DNA of 52,154 bases. Source: Ruminococcus flavefaciens (GTDB taxonomy: Bacteria; Bacillota; Clostridia; Oscillospirales; Ruminococcaceae). The stretch is from positions 1 to 52,154 of the forward strand of contig DFHF01000005.1 in the NCBI GenBank assembly GCA_002371825.1. Direction: 5' to 3'. Positions 7,855-17,206 of this stretch are shown piece by piece. Made by a program: the position numbers and the translations under genes. The first letter of the stretch is position 1, and each line of letters opens with the position of its first letter. The notes beneath the pieces were generated by a model. That model was not told the DNA's origin. It saw nothing but the letters and a program-made list of their open reading frames with translations, and did no database searches.

Positions 7855-10392
7855 ATGAGAGAACATTCAAAGCGTTTTATAGCTCTTGTCACCGGTCTTG
7901 CAGCTGCACTTTCCGCAGCAGGCAGCTATGCTCCGGCAGTAAAGCAGCCTGAGATGCAGGCTGCAGCCGCTTCAGGACGCATTCCGGCCTTCCCGGGAGC
8001 TGTCGGCGGCGGTAAATATTCTACCGGTGGACGAGGCGGCGAGGTCTATCATGTCACCAACCTAAACGACAGCGGCGCAGGCTCCTTCCGTGATGCTGTA
8101 AGCAAATCCGGACGCATCGTAGTCTTCGACGTCAGCGGCACTATCGAGCTGAAAAGCAATATCCTCTGCCAGAGCAATATCACTATCGCCGGCCAGACTG
8201 CTCCGGGAGGCTCCGGTATCACACTCAAGAACTATAAAATGGGTATGTCCGGAGATAATATAATATGCCGTTACATAAGCTCACGTCCCGGTCCTTACGC
8301 TTCCACCAGCTCCGGAAATGACGCATGGGGCGGTGCAAATGGCTCGGATTCTATCATAGACCACTGCTCAATGGGCTGGACCACTGATGAGCAATGGGGG
8401 CTTTACTCCAATAATGTCAACTATACAGTACAGTACTCTGTGCTTGGCCCTGCCGATTCCTGGGGCGGCCACAAAAAAGGCCTCCACGGCTTCGGGATCA
8501 TGCTCGGCAAGGGCAATCTCACCTTTGACCATAACCTAATAATCCACAATGTATCAAGAAACTTCCGTGGTAAGGTCGAGGGACAGAATACCGCTGATTT
8601 CACCAATAATATCATTTACGACTGGGGATATCAGACCACCTATGGTACCATAGGTCACCTCAATTATGTAAACAATACCCTTAAAGCCGGAAACTCTACC
8701 ACTGGCGGCTACCACTGGATGTATGTGGACAGCACCACAAAGCCTCAGAATTTCAAGGTATACTGTGCAGGAAACCGTCTTATCAACAAGGACGGCTCCT
8801 TCCACAGCATTACAAATGATAACTGGGCCGGTGTTACTCTTAAAGACTCCATCGGCATCACAAAGAACGATCTCTACAGCGGTTCACCCTTCGGTATAAA
8901 CAACAACGGTGAAAATGTCTCCACTGCACAGACCTGCGAGAGCGCTGCTGCCTCCTATGACCATGTAATAAGCTTTGCAGGAAATGGCATCTCTCCGGAT
9001 AAGCGTACCGCCATAGACCGTCAGTGCGCCAGCGATACCAAAAATGGTACAGGTTCATGCAGCGGCACTGCTGCCTACGACTCCTCAGAGACAAATCTTG
9101 ACAAATACCATATCCAGTGCGGAGTGACCTACACTTACCCCTCGGCAGTCCTCAAAAAGGAGATAACCGATGCTGATAACGACGGCATGGCTGATGACTG
9201 GGAGCTGGCAAGAGGTCTTGACCCCACCGATCCCTCAGACTACAGCGGAGACTACTGCGATCAGGGATATATGAACATAGAGTACTACATAAACGATCTC
9301 ACTGTGGATTCCTTCCCGGCAGGAGTTGTAAAGCTCTCACCTGAAAGCTCAGCTCCTCCTGCTCCGGCAGTATCTGCCTTCGAGACTATCGAGGCCGAAA
9401 GCTTTTCCGGACAGGAAGGCATCGTTGCCGAGGATCTTGCCTCCGGCGGACAGAATATCGGATATATCGAAAACGGCGACTGGGCTATGTACCGCCGTAT
9501 AGACTTCGGCGACGGAGCCCGTTCCTTCAAGGGACTCTTCTCCGGAAATCCTGCTGTGATCGAGCTTTATCTCGATAATATCTCCGGAACTCCGGCTGCT
9601 AAGATCAATTTTGCCGGCACAAGCGGATATTCTGACTATCGGGAAACAGAGGCCACTATCCCGGCAGTCAAGGGAATCCACACCGTCTATCTTAAATTTA
9701 CCGGAGGCGAAGGCTATCTCCTGAATGCTGACAGCTTCGTATTCGGAAAAGATCCTGTCGCCGTCAACGGAGAGCTCTTCAAAAACGTTATCGTCAGCGA
9801 TACTGCATATCCCCAGAGCTGGAAGATAATAAAAAATGCTGAGACAGGTTCCCCGATATTCGGAGACCGTGATTTCACAATAGACCAGATACAATCAGAT
9901 CTTATCGGCGCAGAACAGCTCATTACCGCCTGTGACGCAAAAAATATCTCCGGTGATGAGATAGTATCATTCACTGCCGGAAAGGATATGTCACTTTATG
10001 TGGCTCTTGACAGCCGTGTTGAGAACGTTCCGCTTTGGCTGAGCGACTTTACAGTGATGCGCTCTTTATTCACAGCTACCAACGAACTCAATTTCAATAT
10101 TTACTGCAAAAACATGAAGGCCGGAGAAAAAATCACTCTCGGCAGCAACGGACAGGCCAGCTACTGCGTTAACTACACCCTGCTCGCTGTACCATCTGCT
10201 CCGGAAAAAACAGCAGGTGACGTAAACAGCGACGGCAAGCTTGATCTGCCGGATCTGGTACTCACCCAGAAATTTATACTCCGCAATACCTCGTTTACAG
10301 CGGAGCAGCGCAGTGCCGCCGATATGGACGGTGACGGCATCGTAAACTCATTTGACCTTGTTCTTATGAGAATGGCTCTCATTGGTGAGTGA
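7855..10392 (+). CDS. modular cellulosomal pectate lyase: signal peptide, PL domain, CBM6-like, extra module, dockerin
   Basis: An 845-residue secreted enzyme predicted to cut pectate by beta-elimination. Residues 1-36 form a signal peptide. A right-handed beta-helix pectate lyase domain spans about 42-400 (start FPGAVGGGKYSTGGRGGEVY, with the asparagine-rich ladder typical of PL1-like enzymes). A calcium-type DADNDGMADDWE segment is near 438. A CBM6-like carbohydrate-binding module spans about 510-632 (IEAESF ... IENGDWAMYR ... LNADSFVFG). An unassigned beta-rich module covers about 640-778. The dockerin (787-845) has two repeats, GDVNSDGKLDLPDLVL and ADMDGDGIVNSFDLVL. The dockerin implies anchoring to a cellulosome scaffoldin. 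It is a single-gene unit. Confidence 0.92.
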   Translation: MREHSKRFIALVTGLAAALSAAGSYAPAVKQPEMQAAAASGRIPAFPGAVGGGKYSTGGRGGEVYHVTNLNDSGAGSFRDAVSKSGRIVVFDVSGTIELKSNILCQSNITIAGQTAPGGSGITLKNYKMGMSGDNIICRYISSRPGPYASTSSGNDAWGGANGSDSIIDHCSMGWTTDEQWGLYSNNVNYTVQYSVLGPADSWGGHKKGLHGFGIMLGKGNLTFDHNLIIHNVSRNFRGKVEGQNTADFTNNIIYDWGYQTTYGTIGHLNYVNNTLKAGNSTTGGYHWMYVDSTTKPQNFKVYCAGNRLINKDGSFHSITNDNWAGVTLKDSIGITKNDLYSGSPFGINNNGENVSTAQTCESAAASYDHVISFAGNGISPDKRTAIDRQCASDTKNGTGSCSGTAAYDSSETNLDKYHIQCGVTYTYPSAVLKKEITDADNDGMADDWELARGLDPTDPSDYSGDYCDQGYMNIEYYINDLTVDSFPAGVVKLSPESSAPPAPAVSAFETIEAESFSGQEGIVAEDLASGGQNIGYIENGDWAMYRRIDFGDGARSFKGLFSGNPAVIELYLDNISGTPAAKINFAGTSGYSDYRETEATIPAVKGIHTVYLKFTGGEGYLLNADSFVFGKDPVAVNGELFKNVIVSDTAYPQSWKIIKNAETGSPIFGDRDFTIDQIQSDLIGAEQLITACDAKNISGDEIVSFTAGKDMSLYVALDSRVENVPLWLSDFTVMRSLFTATNELNFNIYCKNMKAGEKITLGSNGQASYCVNYTLLAVPSAPEKTAGDVNSDGKLDLPDLVLTQKFILRNTSFTAEQRSAADMDGDGIVNSFDLVLMRMALIGE

Positions 10393-10407
10393 GCCGGTAA
10401 ACAAAGT

Positions 10408-10540
10408 CTTACTTGCCTTCCGCCTGCACTCGGAAGTGCGTAAGAATATATCCAAGTAAGGGACATTTCAGAAGAAAAGCCGCTGCGTAAGGGGCTCCGG
10501 TATAATGGAGCACTGCTGACGCAAAGCGGCTTTTCTTCTT
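10408..10540 (+). terminator. structured 3' region and terminator of the pectate lyase gene
   Basis: Two structures follow the stop codon. CTTACTTG (10408-10415) pairs with CAAGTAAG (10453-10460) and encloses a CTTCCG/CGGAAG hairpin. Then GAAGAAAAGCCGC (from 10471) pairs with GCGGCTTTTCTTC (to about 10538), with an inner TGCGT/ACGCA stem, and ends in a T-rich tract. The second is a long intrinsic terminator. Confidence 0.75.
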
Positions 10541-10648
10541 TAGACAGTTAACTATAGCTAACAAATTATATGTATGATTGATTTTATTTCCTTTTTGTTA
10601 TACAATGATAACAGAGTTATCTGAATATAACAGAAAGGAGAGAAAGCT

Positions 10649-11626
10649 ATGGAAAGGATCCTGGGCATCCGGCCTGACTGTATCACGGTCAGAAACGGCG
10701 CTGAATTCTGCGGATTTGAAAATAACACCGGAAGCATGGAACTCAGGATATACCATGTTTTTGACGGCGTTCATCTGGTATTCCGTGACGCTCATATGCT
10801 GAAATATACCGCTCCTGCTGCTGAGAAAAAAATGATAGAGATCAGCTACTGCCATGAAGGACGATTTGAACAGCACATGGATAAACAGTTCTATTACCTC
10901 TCAAAGGGTGACCTCTCTGTCAGCCATACATACAGCGTCCCCTCTGAGATCTATTTTCCCACAAGCCACTATCACGGGGTATCAGTTCTTATCGACCCGG
11001 AAGCAGCACCCGCTGCAGTCTCTTCCATTCTCCCCGGATCTGATGAGGATATAGAAAAAATGATTCTCAGGTTCAGCAGCTGCGGCGACTGCTTTATATT
11101 CCGCTCAGACGAAAGACTTAAGCACATATTCTCCGAACTCTTCACCGTTCCGGAAAAAATACGCAGCAGCTATTTCAAGGTAAAGGTGCTTGAGCTGATA
11201 CTGTTTCTGTGCAGCACTGATATTGATCCTGCCGAAGAACTGCCGGCAGGCTGCAGCAGATCACAGGCTGCTCTTGCAAAGAAGGTTTGCTCCTATGTTT
11301 GTGGAAATATGTCTGTACACTTCACTATAGATCAGCTCTCGGAGCACTTCGGAGTCTCCCCTACCCATCTGAAAAAAAGCTTCCGAAGCGTTTACGGAGA
11401 CTCTCTCTATGCTTATGTCAGAACACAGAAAATGCTTGCCGCCGCAAAAATGCTCCGGGATACAGACAGAACTATCCTCGATATTGCAGGAGAATTCGGG
11501 TATGATAACGGAAGCAAATTTTCCAAGGCCTTCCGCAGTGTTATGGGAGCCACTCCAAGTGAATTCCGCAGAAACAAGTCATTCCCCATAGAGAGTATCC
11601 GGCTCGAAAGGAAAAACGACTTCTGA
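10649..11626 (+). CDS. AraC family transcriptional regulator
   Basis: A 325-residue regulator. The N-terminal 200 residues form an AraC-type sensing domain (cupin-like, with a CHEGRFEQ strand). The two helix-turn-helix motifs lie at about 215-320, ending in the family signature IAGEFGYDNGSKFSKAFRSVMGATPSEFRR. GAAAGGAG precedes the ATG. It follows the pectate lyase gene but has a strong terminator between, so it is probably transcribed separately. Regulation of the neighbouring pectate lyase is plausible but not shown. The effector is unknown. Confidence 0.92.
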   Translation: MERILGIRPDCITVRNGAEFCGFENNTGSMELRIYHVFDGVHLVFRDAHMLKYTAPAAEKKMIEISYCHEGRFEQHMDKQFYYLSKGDLSVSHTYSVPSEIYFPTSHYHGVSVLIDPEAAPAAVSSILPGSDEDIEKMILRFSSCGDCFIFRSDERLKHIFSELFTVPEKIRSSYFKVKVLELILFLCSTDIDPAEELPAGCSRSQAALAKKVCSYVCGNMSVHFTIDQLSEHFGVSPTHLKKSFRSVYGDSLYAYVRTQKMLAAAKMLRDTDRTILDIAGEFGYDNGSKFSKAFRSVMGATPSEFRRNKSFPIESIRLERKNDF

Positions 11627-11635
11627 CACAATATA

Positions 11636-11674
11636 AAAAGCCGCACTTTAAGGGATCTCCCTTGTGCGGCTTTT
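11636..11674. terminator. bidirectional terminator between araC-type gene and gph
   Basis: AAAAGCCGCAC pairs with GTGCGGCTTTT around an 17-base loop; A and T runs on the two sides serve both convergent genes. It abuts the gph stop codon. Confidence 0.85.
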
Positions 11675-11675
11675 A

Positions 11676-12317
11676 TCATTTTAAGATCGTATCTGTTATG
11701 TCATCGGCTTTCATTGCGATAAAGTCAGCTCCTGCGCTTTTCAGCTCTTCAACTCCACGGAATCCCCATGCACAGCCGATCGTTGTTATGCCGGCATTTT
11801 TTCCGGTCATGATATCAACATCGCTGTCGCCTATCATATAAACCTTTCCGCTTTCCGGTATCTCGCTGAGTATCTCATTTATAATTGCAGTATCCGGCTT
11901 TTTCGGCCTTTCAGCACATCCTCCAAGCACCTTTACAAAATCAATATCCGGAAGCAGCTTTTCAGCAATGCTTCTCGCAAAATCCTGAGGCTTATTGGTG
12001 GCAACTGCAAGCTTAGCTCCCGCTTCTGACAGTCTTTTAAGGCACTCTCCTATACCGTCATAGAGAACGGTCTTGTCAAGGAAATGCTGTCCGTAATACT
12101 GACTGAACAGTTCATGGAGCTTATCAGTATCCTCCTTTTTATCCTCAGGAAGAGCACGGTAACAGAGCTTTACAGCCCCATTTCCGACAAAATGCTTGTA
12201 CTTCTCATAAGTGTGCTCAGGATATCCCAGCTCACGCAATCCGTGATTCACAGCGTCTGCAAGGTCTTCAAGAGTATCAGCAAGGGTGCCGTCCATATCA
12301 AAAATAGCTGTTATCAT
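11676..12317 (-). CDS. HAD-family phosphatase, phosphoglycolate phosphatase-like
   Basis: A 213-residue cytoplasmic hydrolase. The nucleophile motif FDMDGTLADT is at the start, AVATNKPQDF is motif II, and GDSDVDIMTGKNAG holds the metal-binding Asp residues. This matches the Gph/PGP branch that hydrolyses 2-phosphoglycolate, though related enzymes accept pyrophosphate or sugar phosphates. The start is the ATG at 12317: GGAGG lies six bases upstream, overlapping the end of tgt. An upstream ATG at 12389 would overlap tgt by about 60 bases. It is the last gene of the queA-tgt unit. Confidence 0.88.
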   Translation of the reverse strand: MITAIFDMDGTLADTLEDLADAVNHGLRELGYPEHTYEKYKHFVGNGAVKLCYRALPEDKKEDTDKLHELFSQYYGQHFLDKTVLYDGIGECLKRLSEAGAKLAVATNKPQDFARSIAEKLLPDIDFVKVLGGCAERPKKPDTAIINEILSEIPESGKVYMIGDSDVDIMTGKNAGITTIGCAWGFRGVEELKSAGADFIAMKADDITDTILK

Positions 12318-12327
12318 ACTGCCTCCG

Positions 12328-13458
12328 TTATATCCTCGTTGCAAGAAGCTCAGAATACTTCTGTCTGAACTGTTCAAATCTGTTTTCATCGATAGCTTCT
12401 CTTATCTTCTCCGTAAGAGTATTGTAGAAGTAGAGATTGTGCTGTACCGCCAGTCTGCCTGCAAGCTGTTCATGAGCCTTGAAAAGGTGACGTATGTATG
12501 CACGGCTGAAATTCCGGCAGGTCGGGCAGTCACACTGCTCATCCACAGGTCTCGGATCAGTCTCATAGCACTTATTGCCCAGGTGCATTATGCCGCTCCA
12601 GGTAAAAACAGTGGCATGGCGGGCATTTCGGCTGGGCATTACGCAGTCGAACATATCCACTCCTCTTGCAACTGCCTCGATTATATTTGAAGGAGTTCCC
12701 ACTCCCATAAGATATCTCGGCTTGTTTACAGGCATAAAAGGCTCAACCACATCGATTATGCGGTACATCTCGGAGGTCTCCTCACCTACAGCAAGTCCGC
12801 CTATAGCGTAGCCGTCAAGGTCAAGCTTTGCGATGTCCTCCATATGCTTTATACGGAGATCATCATATGTGGAGCCCTGATTGATGCCAAAGAGCATCTG
12901 GTGCTTATTTATGGTATCCGGCAGGCTGTTCAGTCTTGCCATTTCCTCCCTGCACCTGTTGAGCCAGCGGGTAGTACGCTCAATGGAAGCTTCAACGTAT
13001 TTTCTCGGAGAGGGATTCTCGATGCACTCATCAAATGCCATGGCAATAGTCGAACCAAGATTTGACTGTATCTGCATACTCTCCTCAGGTCCCATGAAAA
13101 TGCGCTTTCCGTCGATATGGGAGGCAAAATAAACTCCCTCCTCCTTTATCTTACGGAGCTTTGCCAGCGAGAACACCTGAAATCCGCCGCTGTCGGTCAG
13201 GATAGGCTTATCCCAGTTCATGAATTTGTGAAGTCCGCCCATCTGCTTTATGACATGATCTCCCGGACGGAGATGCAGGTGATAGGTATTGCAGAGCTCC
13301 ACCTGTGTTTTCAGGTCACGCATATCCACTGAGGATATACCGCCTTTTATTGCTGCCGCAGTACCCACATTCATGAAACACGGGGTCTGAAAAGTACCGT
13401 GGACAGTTTCAAAACTGCCCCTTCTTGCTTTATTGTCAGTTTTTAAAAGAGTAAACAT
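12328..13458 (-). CDS. tgt: tRNA-guanine transglycosylase
   Basis: A 376-residue enzyme that swaps guanine 34 for preQ1 in tRNAs with GUN anticodons, an early step of queuosine formation. Family motifs are clear: LTDSGGFQVFSL, the nucleophile-containing VDMFDCVMPSRNARH, and the zinc ligands in CDCPTCRNFSRAY with a following His. AAGGAG precedes the ATG. It lies downstream of queA, separated by a PAS protein gene, and overlaps the gph upstream signal. Length is normal for the family. Confidence 0.97.
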   Translation of the reverse strand: MFTLLKTDNKARRGSFETVHGTFQTPCFMNVGTAAAIKGGISSVDMRDLKTQVELCNTYHLHLRPGDHVIKQMGGLHKFMNWDKPILTDSGGFQVFSLAKLRKIKEEGVYFASHIDGKRIFMGPEESMQIQSNLGSTIAMAFDECIENPSPRKYVEASIERTTRWLNRCREEMARLNSLPDTINKHQMLFGINQGSTYDDLRIKHMEDIAKLDLDGYAIGGLAVGEETSEMYRIIDVVEPFMPVNKPRYLMGVGTPSNIIEAVARGVDMFDCVMPSRNARHATVFTWSGIMHLGNKCYETDPRPVDEQCDCPTCRNFSRAYIRHLFKAHEQLAGRLAVQHNLYFYNTLTEKIREAIDENRFEQFRQKYSELLATRI

Positions 13459-13480
13459 ACTTGCTCCTTAATATTATTTA

Positions 13481-13855
13481 TCAGTCCAGATCATATTCCT
13501 TTCCCTTTTCGGGATCTCTGAACTCATGGTAATTGAAAAAGCCTATAAGATCGCCGTTCTGATCCCTGATAGCCCTTATATACACATCCTGATTTTCTTT
13601 GTCATCATGAAAAGCAAAGACTCTGTTATTATTTTTATCTTCCTTGAACCATTCAACCGACATATCAAGCTGCGAAAAAGCCTCTTCGTCAAAATAGCAG
13701 TGAATGGAAGTGCCGTACATATCATTTTTCCAGCGAGTCTGATAGATTTTCACAGCCGATTTATTCATGTAAATGATCTTATAATCAAGATCACATATTA
13801 CTATAGGACTCTTTGCTGTATCGATAACTCCCTTGAAATAATCAACAAGTTCCAT
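13481..13855 (-). CDS. single-domain PAS protein
   Basis: A 124-residue cytoplasmic protein that is essentially one PAS domain: the start IDTAKSPIVICDLDYKIIYM is the PAS core strand pair, and the end (VYIRAIRDQNGDLIGFFNYH) matches the PAC part. No output domain is attached. It probably senses a small molecule, redox state or light, or mediates protein contacts, but the ligand is unknown. An AAAGGGG sequence lies about 12 bases upstream. It sits between queA and tgt, with 22 bases to tgt and a 168-base AT-rich gap to queA that shows no gene. Confidence 0.8.
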   Translation of the reverse strand: MELVDYFKGVIDTAKSPIVICDLDYKIIYMNKSAVKIYQTRWKNDMYGTSIHCYFDEEAFSQLDMSVEWFKEDKNNNRVFAFHDDKENQDVYIRAIRDQNGDLIGFFNYHEFRDPEKGKEYDLD

Positions 13856-14023
13856 TTCAACCCATTCCCCTTTAACATTACGTCATTATTGCACATGAAG
13901 TGCTTACCTTTACTGTATCTTAGTTACATCATAAAAACGAAGCATTATAATAAATATAAATGCTTATACATTCATTATATCATATTTTTTAATAAAATGC
14001 AACTCTTTTATCAAAAAATCTCA

Positions 14024-15061
14024 TCATAGAATACACATACAGTCTCCGAAGCTGAAGAATCTGTAGCGCTCCTTTACTGCTTCTTTATAGGCATTCATTG
14101 TGTTGTCATAGCCCATAAATGCCGATACCAGCATAATCAGAGTGCTTTCCGGAAGGTGGAAATTAGTGATAAGGCCGTCTATACACTTGAACTGATATGA
14201 AGGATAAATAAATATATCTGTATATCCCTCATGTTCTGCTATCTCATTATAGAATGTAGCAACGCTTTCAAGGGTGCGGCAGGTTGTAGTGCCGACAGCT
14301 ATTACTCTTCCGCCGTTTGACTTTGTATCGTTTATGAGGTCAGCAGTCTCCTTGGGAAGGTAATAGTGTTCGCTGTGCATTTTGTGGTCCAGGACATTAT
14401 CCTCCTTTACGGGACGGAAGGTGCCCAGTCCCACATGAAGAGTGACAAAGGCTGTTTTTATACCCTTAGCCCGAAGCTCATCAAGCATCTCCGGAGTAAA
14501 ATGCAGTCCTGCTGTAGGAGCGGCCGCAGAGCCCAGTTCTTTTGAGTATACTGTCTGATAGCGTTCCTTGTCCTCAAGCTTTTCGGTGATGTAAGGCGGC
14601 AGGGGCATCTGTCCCACATCCTCCAGGGCGGTAAAGAAGTTGCCCTCGCACTCAAACTGCACGATACGGTTTCCGTCATCCTTGACTTCCTTTACCTCTG
14701 CAATGAGACGTCCTCCACCAAAGGAGAAGCGTGTGCCGACCTTTGCCTTCTTTCCAGGACGGCAGATTATCTCCCAGAGTTTATCCCCCTTCTGTTCAAG
14801 CAGGAGGAACTCTATGAAGGTGCCGTTTTCTATTTTTTCGCCGTAAAGCCTTGCAGGTATAACACGGGAATCGTTCATTACCAGCAAGTCACCTTCTTTG
14901 AGGTGCTCGCATAGATTATAGAAGTGCTCATGGGATAGCTCCCCTGTCCTGCGGTCAACACACATCATCCGTGAAGCATTTCTCGGCTCCACAGGGTGCT
15001 GAGCTATAAGCTCCTCAGGAAGATCATAGTAAAAATCAGATTTTAATAATTCCACTGTCAT
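14024..15061 (-). CDS. queA: S-adenosylmethionine:tRNA ribosyltransferase-isomerase
   Basis: A 345-residue enzyme that transfers and isomerises the ribosyl part of SAM onto preQ1 in tRNA, giving epoxyqueuosine. It shows the QueA signatures FYYDLPEELIAQHP near the start, PTAGLHFTPEML, and HVGLGTFRPV. The ATG overlaps the stop codon of the upstream AlkD-like gene by four bases (ATGA), so the pair is translationally coupled. It is in the same unit as tgt, the preceding pathway enzyme. Confidence 0.97.
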   Translation of the reverse strand: MTVELLKSDFYYDLPEELIAQHPVEPRNASRMMCVDRRTGELSHEHFYNLCEHLKEGDLLVMNDSRVIPARLYGEKIENGTFIEFLLLEQKGDKLWEIICRPGKKAKVGTRFSFGGGRLIAEVKEVKDDGNRIVQFECEGNFFTALEDVGQMPLPPYITEKLEDKERYQTVYSKELGSAAAPTAGLHFTPEMLDELRAKGIKTAFVTLHVGLGTFRPVKEDNVLDHKMHSEHYYLPKETADLINDTKSNGGRVIAVGTTTCRTLESVATFYNEIAEHEGYTDIFIYPSYQFKCIDGLITNFHLPESTLIMLVSAFMGYDNTMNAYKEAVKERYRFFSFGDCMCIL

Positions 15062-15753
15062 GCTCCTTTTATTTTAAGAGTTCGCAGATACTGCTTCTGC
15101 CCGTCTGTTATACGGAAGCTCTCAGCAGCCTTCTGTATGGTTTTATTGTGAGTCCAGCTGTCCAGCCGTTTCTGCTCTATATACGGGAGGACATCATCGT
15201 AATTCTTTGCCAGTGCAGTGGCAAAATACCAGGCGTTCATCATTTTTATGTAGTATTCATCCGAACTAATATCCGCCACCATATCAGCATACTCTCTCCG
15301 GAATCGTTCCCCGAGGAAATGCTTCATAAGCATTCCTACGGCAAATCTCACAGTATAAGTCCTTTCAGAGCTGAGCCAGCATCTGATATGCGGCAGAAGT
15401 TCATCAGGGTGCTTTGAAAAGATCTTCGGAGAAAACTGATCGCAGGTCGCCCAGTTGTCTATATAAGGCAGAAAAGCTTCTGTCATAGCCATGCATTTTT
15501 CAAGATCCTTCTCCTCCGAGACGATGAACGCATGGAGCTGGTCCTCGTCAAAGCTGCTATGAGGAAGAGAAGCAAGGAAATCATTAATGTCCGGCCGCTT
15601 ACTCAGCTCTTTTGCCAGCTTTCGCAGGTCAGGAGTCCGCACTCCGATAAAACGCTTTCCCTCTGTCCCAGGGATCAGTTTTTGCTGGAATGAAGCGTAC
15701 TTTTCATCCCTCAGCCCGATAAAAGCTGCCTCGATATCAGTAAATATGCTCAT
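15058..15753 (-). CDS. DNA alkylation repair protein, AlkD-like HEAT-repeat fold
   Basis: A 231-residue, all-helical cytoplasmic protein of the AlkD family, whose members excise bulky or cationic alkylated bases such as N7-methylguanine. Features seen are GVRTPDLRKLAKEL near the N-terminus, the DNWATCDQFS segment carrying the conserved Trp and catalytic-type Asp, and a terminal TDGQKQYLR. The C-terminus overlaps the queA start by four bases. Catalytic activity is not certain, since many family members are uncharacterised. Confidence 0.88.
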   Translation of the reverse strand: MSIFTDIEAAFIGLRDEKYASFQQKLIPGTEGKRFIGVRTPDLRKLAKELSKRPDINDFLASLPHSSFDEDQLHAFIVSEEKDLEKCMAMTEAFLPYIDNWATCDQFSPKIFSKHPDELLPHIRCWLSSERTYTVRFAVGMLMKHFLGERFRREYADMVADISSDEYYIKMMNAWYFATALAKNYDDVLPYIEQKRLDSWTHNKTIQKAAESFRITDGQKQYLRTLKIKGA

Positions 15754-15804
15754 ATCTGCTCACTTTCTGTATAAAATATTTTTCTGCAAAATAAGAAAAA
15801 ACTG

Positions 15805-15833
15805 TTGACAACAGGCCGCTAACGTGCTATTAT
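15805..15833 (+). promoter_or_regulatory. promoter of the lysine riboswitch-asd-dapA-dapB unit
   Basis: Consensus TTGACA (15805-15810), 17 bases, TATTAT (15828-15833). The riboswitch starts a few bases downstream. Confidence 0.85.
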
Positions 15834-15838
15834 GTAAA

Positions 15839-16013
15839 CAAGGTAGAGGTGCAGCTGCGATAAGTAACCGTACACGGGATGACCAGTCCGATGGTGTACT
15901 GCGAAAGGCAAGGCTGCCGAAGGACGGTCTCCGGTAAATTCCGTTCTGGCTGCAGGCTGAATAAGTCGGCGGCTGTCATCATTCCTTATGATGGAGAGCT
16001 ACTGGCATATCAG
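15839..16013 (+). promoter_or_regulatory. lysine riboswitch (L-box)
   Basis: The leader matches the L-box aptamer: a 5' AGGTAGAGGTGC core, AAGTAAC, the GATGACCAGTC kink-turn segment, TGCCGAAGGA, CTGAATAAG, and the 3' core GGAGAGCTACT closing the first helix. It is followed by a terminator at 16054-16074 and then asd. Binding of lysine is expected to favour termination and so switch off the diaminopimelate/lysine genes. Confidence 0.95.
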
Positions 16014-16053
16014 TCCGCTGTTATGTCAACATTTCTATTATAACGTATGATGA

Positions 16054-16074
16054 GCCGGTTTGCAACCGGTTTTT
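16054..16074 (+). terminator. riboswitch-controlled terminator
   Basis: GCCGGTT pairs with AACCGGT around a three-base loop and is followed by TTTTT, 37 bases upstream of the asd start codon. It is the expression platform of the lysine riboswitch. Confidence 0.85.
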
Positions 16075-16111
16075 GTTATTTTATGCAAAAATTTTTTAAG
16101 GAGAAATTCAA

Positions 16112-17191
16112 ATGAAACAGTACAACGTAGGTATTATCGGCGCAACAGGTATGGTAGGTCAGAGATTCGCAACTCTGCTTGAAAACCACCCCTGGTTCAA
16201 TGTCAAGGTCCTGGCAGCTTCTCCCAGAAGTGCCGGCCAGACTTATGAGCAGGCAGCAGGCAGCCGCTGGAAGATGGCTGTTCCTATGCCCGCAGCTATG
16301 AAGGACATGATCCTCATGGACGCTACAAACGATATCGAAAAGATCGCTTCTATGGTAGACTTCTGCTTCTGTGCAGTTGATATGAAGAAGGACGAGATCA
16401 AGGCTCTCGAAGAGGCTTATGCAAAGGCTGAGTGTCCTATCGTATCAAACAACTCCGCTCACAGATTCACTCCCGATGTTCCTATGGTAGTTCCGGAGCT
16501 GAATCCTGAGCATATAGAGATAATCAAGGCTCAGCGTGAGCGTCTCGGCACTAAGAGAGGCTTCATCGCTGTTAAGTCAAACTGCTCTATCCAGAGCTAT
16601 GTTCCTGCTCTCCACCCACTGAGAAAGTTCGGTCTCAAGAACGTTCTCGCCTGCACATATCAGGCTATCTCAGGCGCCGGAAAGAATTTCGAGACATGGC
16701 CTGAAATGGTGGATAACCTCATCCCGTTCATCGGCGGCGAGGAAGAAAAGTCCGAGCAGGAGCCTCTCAAGGTTTGGGGCGAGATCAAGGGCAACGAGAT
16801 CGTTAAGGCTTCTACTCCCAATATCACAACACAGTGTCTCCGTGTGCCTGTTTCAGACGGCCACACAGCTGCTGTATTCGTAAGCTTCGAGAACAAACCC
16901 TCCAAGGAGGAGATCCTCCAGCTCTGGAAGGACTTCAAGGGCGTTCCTCAGGAACTCGAGCTCCCAAGCGCTCCCAAGCAGTTCATCCACTACTTTGAGG
17001 AGGATAACCGTCCTCAGGCTAAGCTGGACAGAAATCTTGAAGGCGGTATGGCTGTTTCTACAGGCCGTCTCCGTGAGGATACTCAGTACGACTACAAGTT
17101 CGTATGCCTCTCACATAATACTCTCAGAGGTGCAGCAGGCGGCGGTGTGCTCCTGGCTGAGCTCCTTGCAGCAAAGGGATACTTTGACTGA
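16112..17191 (+). CDS. asd: aspartate-semialdehyde dehydrogenase (archaeal/fungal type)
   Basis: A 359-residue enzyme that reduces aspartyl phosphate to aspartate semialdehyde, the branch compound for lysine, diaminopimelate, methionine and threonine. The NADP-binding start is GIIGATGMVGQRF; the catalytic Cys is in KSNCSIQS; GAGKNFETWPEM and the late SDGHTAAVFVSF follow. The length and the KSNCS site match the archaeal/fungal branch rather than the shorter E. coli type. AAGGAG precedes the ATG. It is the first gene under the lysine riboswitch. Confidence 0.95.
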   Translation: MKQYNVGIIGATGMVGQRFATLLENHPWFNVKVLAASPRSAGQTYEQAAGSRWKMAVPMPAAMKDMILMDATNDIEKIASMVDFCFCAVDMKKDEIKALEEAYAKAECPIVSNNSAHRFTPDVPMVVPELNPEHIEIIKAQRERLGTKRGFIAVKSNCSIQSYVPALHPLRKFGLKNVLACTYQAISGAGKNFETWPEMVDNLIPFIGGEEEKSEQEPLKVWGEIKGNEIVKASTPNITTQCLRVPVSDGHTAAVFVSFENKPSKEEILQLWKDFKGVPQELELPSAPKQFIHYFEEDNRPQAKLDRNLEGGMAVSTGRLREDTQYDYKFVCLSHNTLRGAAGGGVLLAELLAAKGYFD

Positions 17192-17206
17192 TTCGTAATA
17201 ACCATA

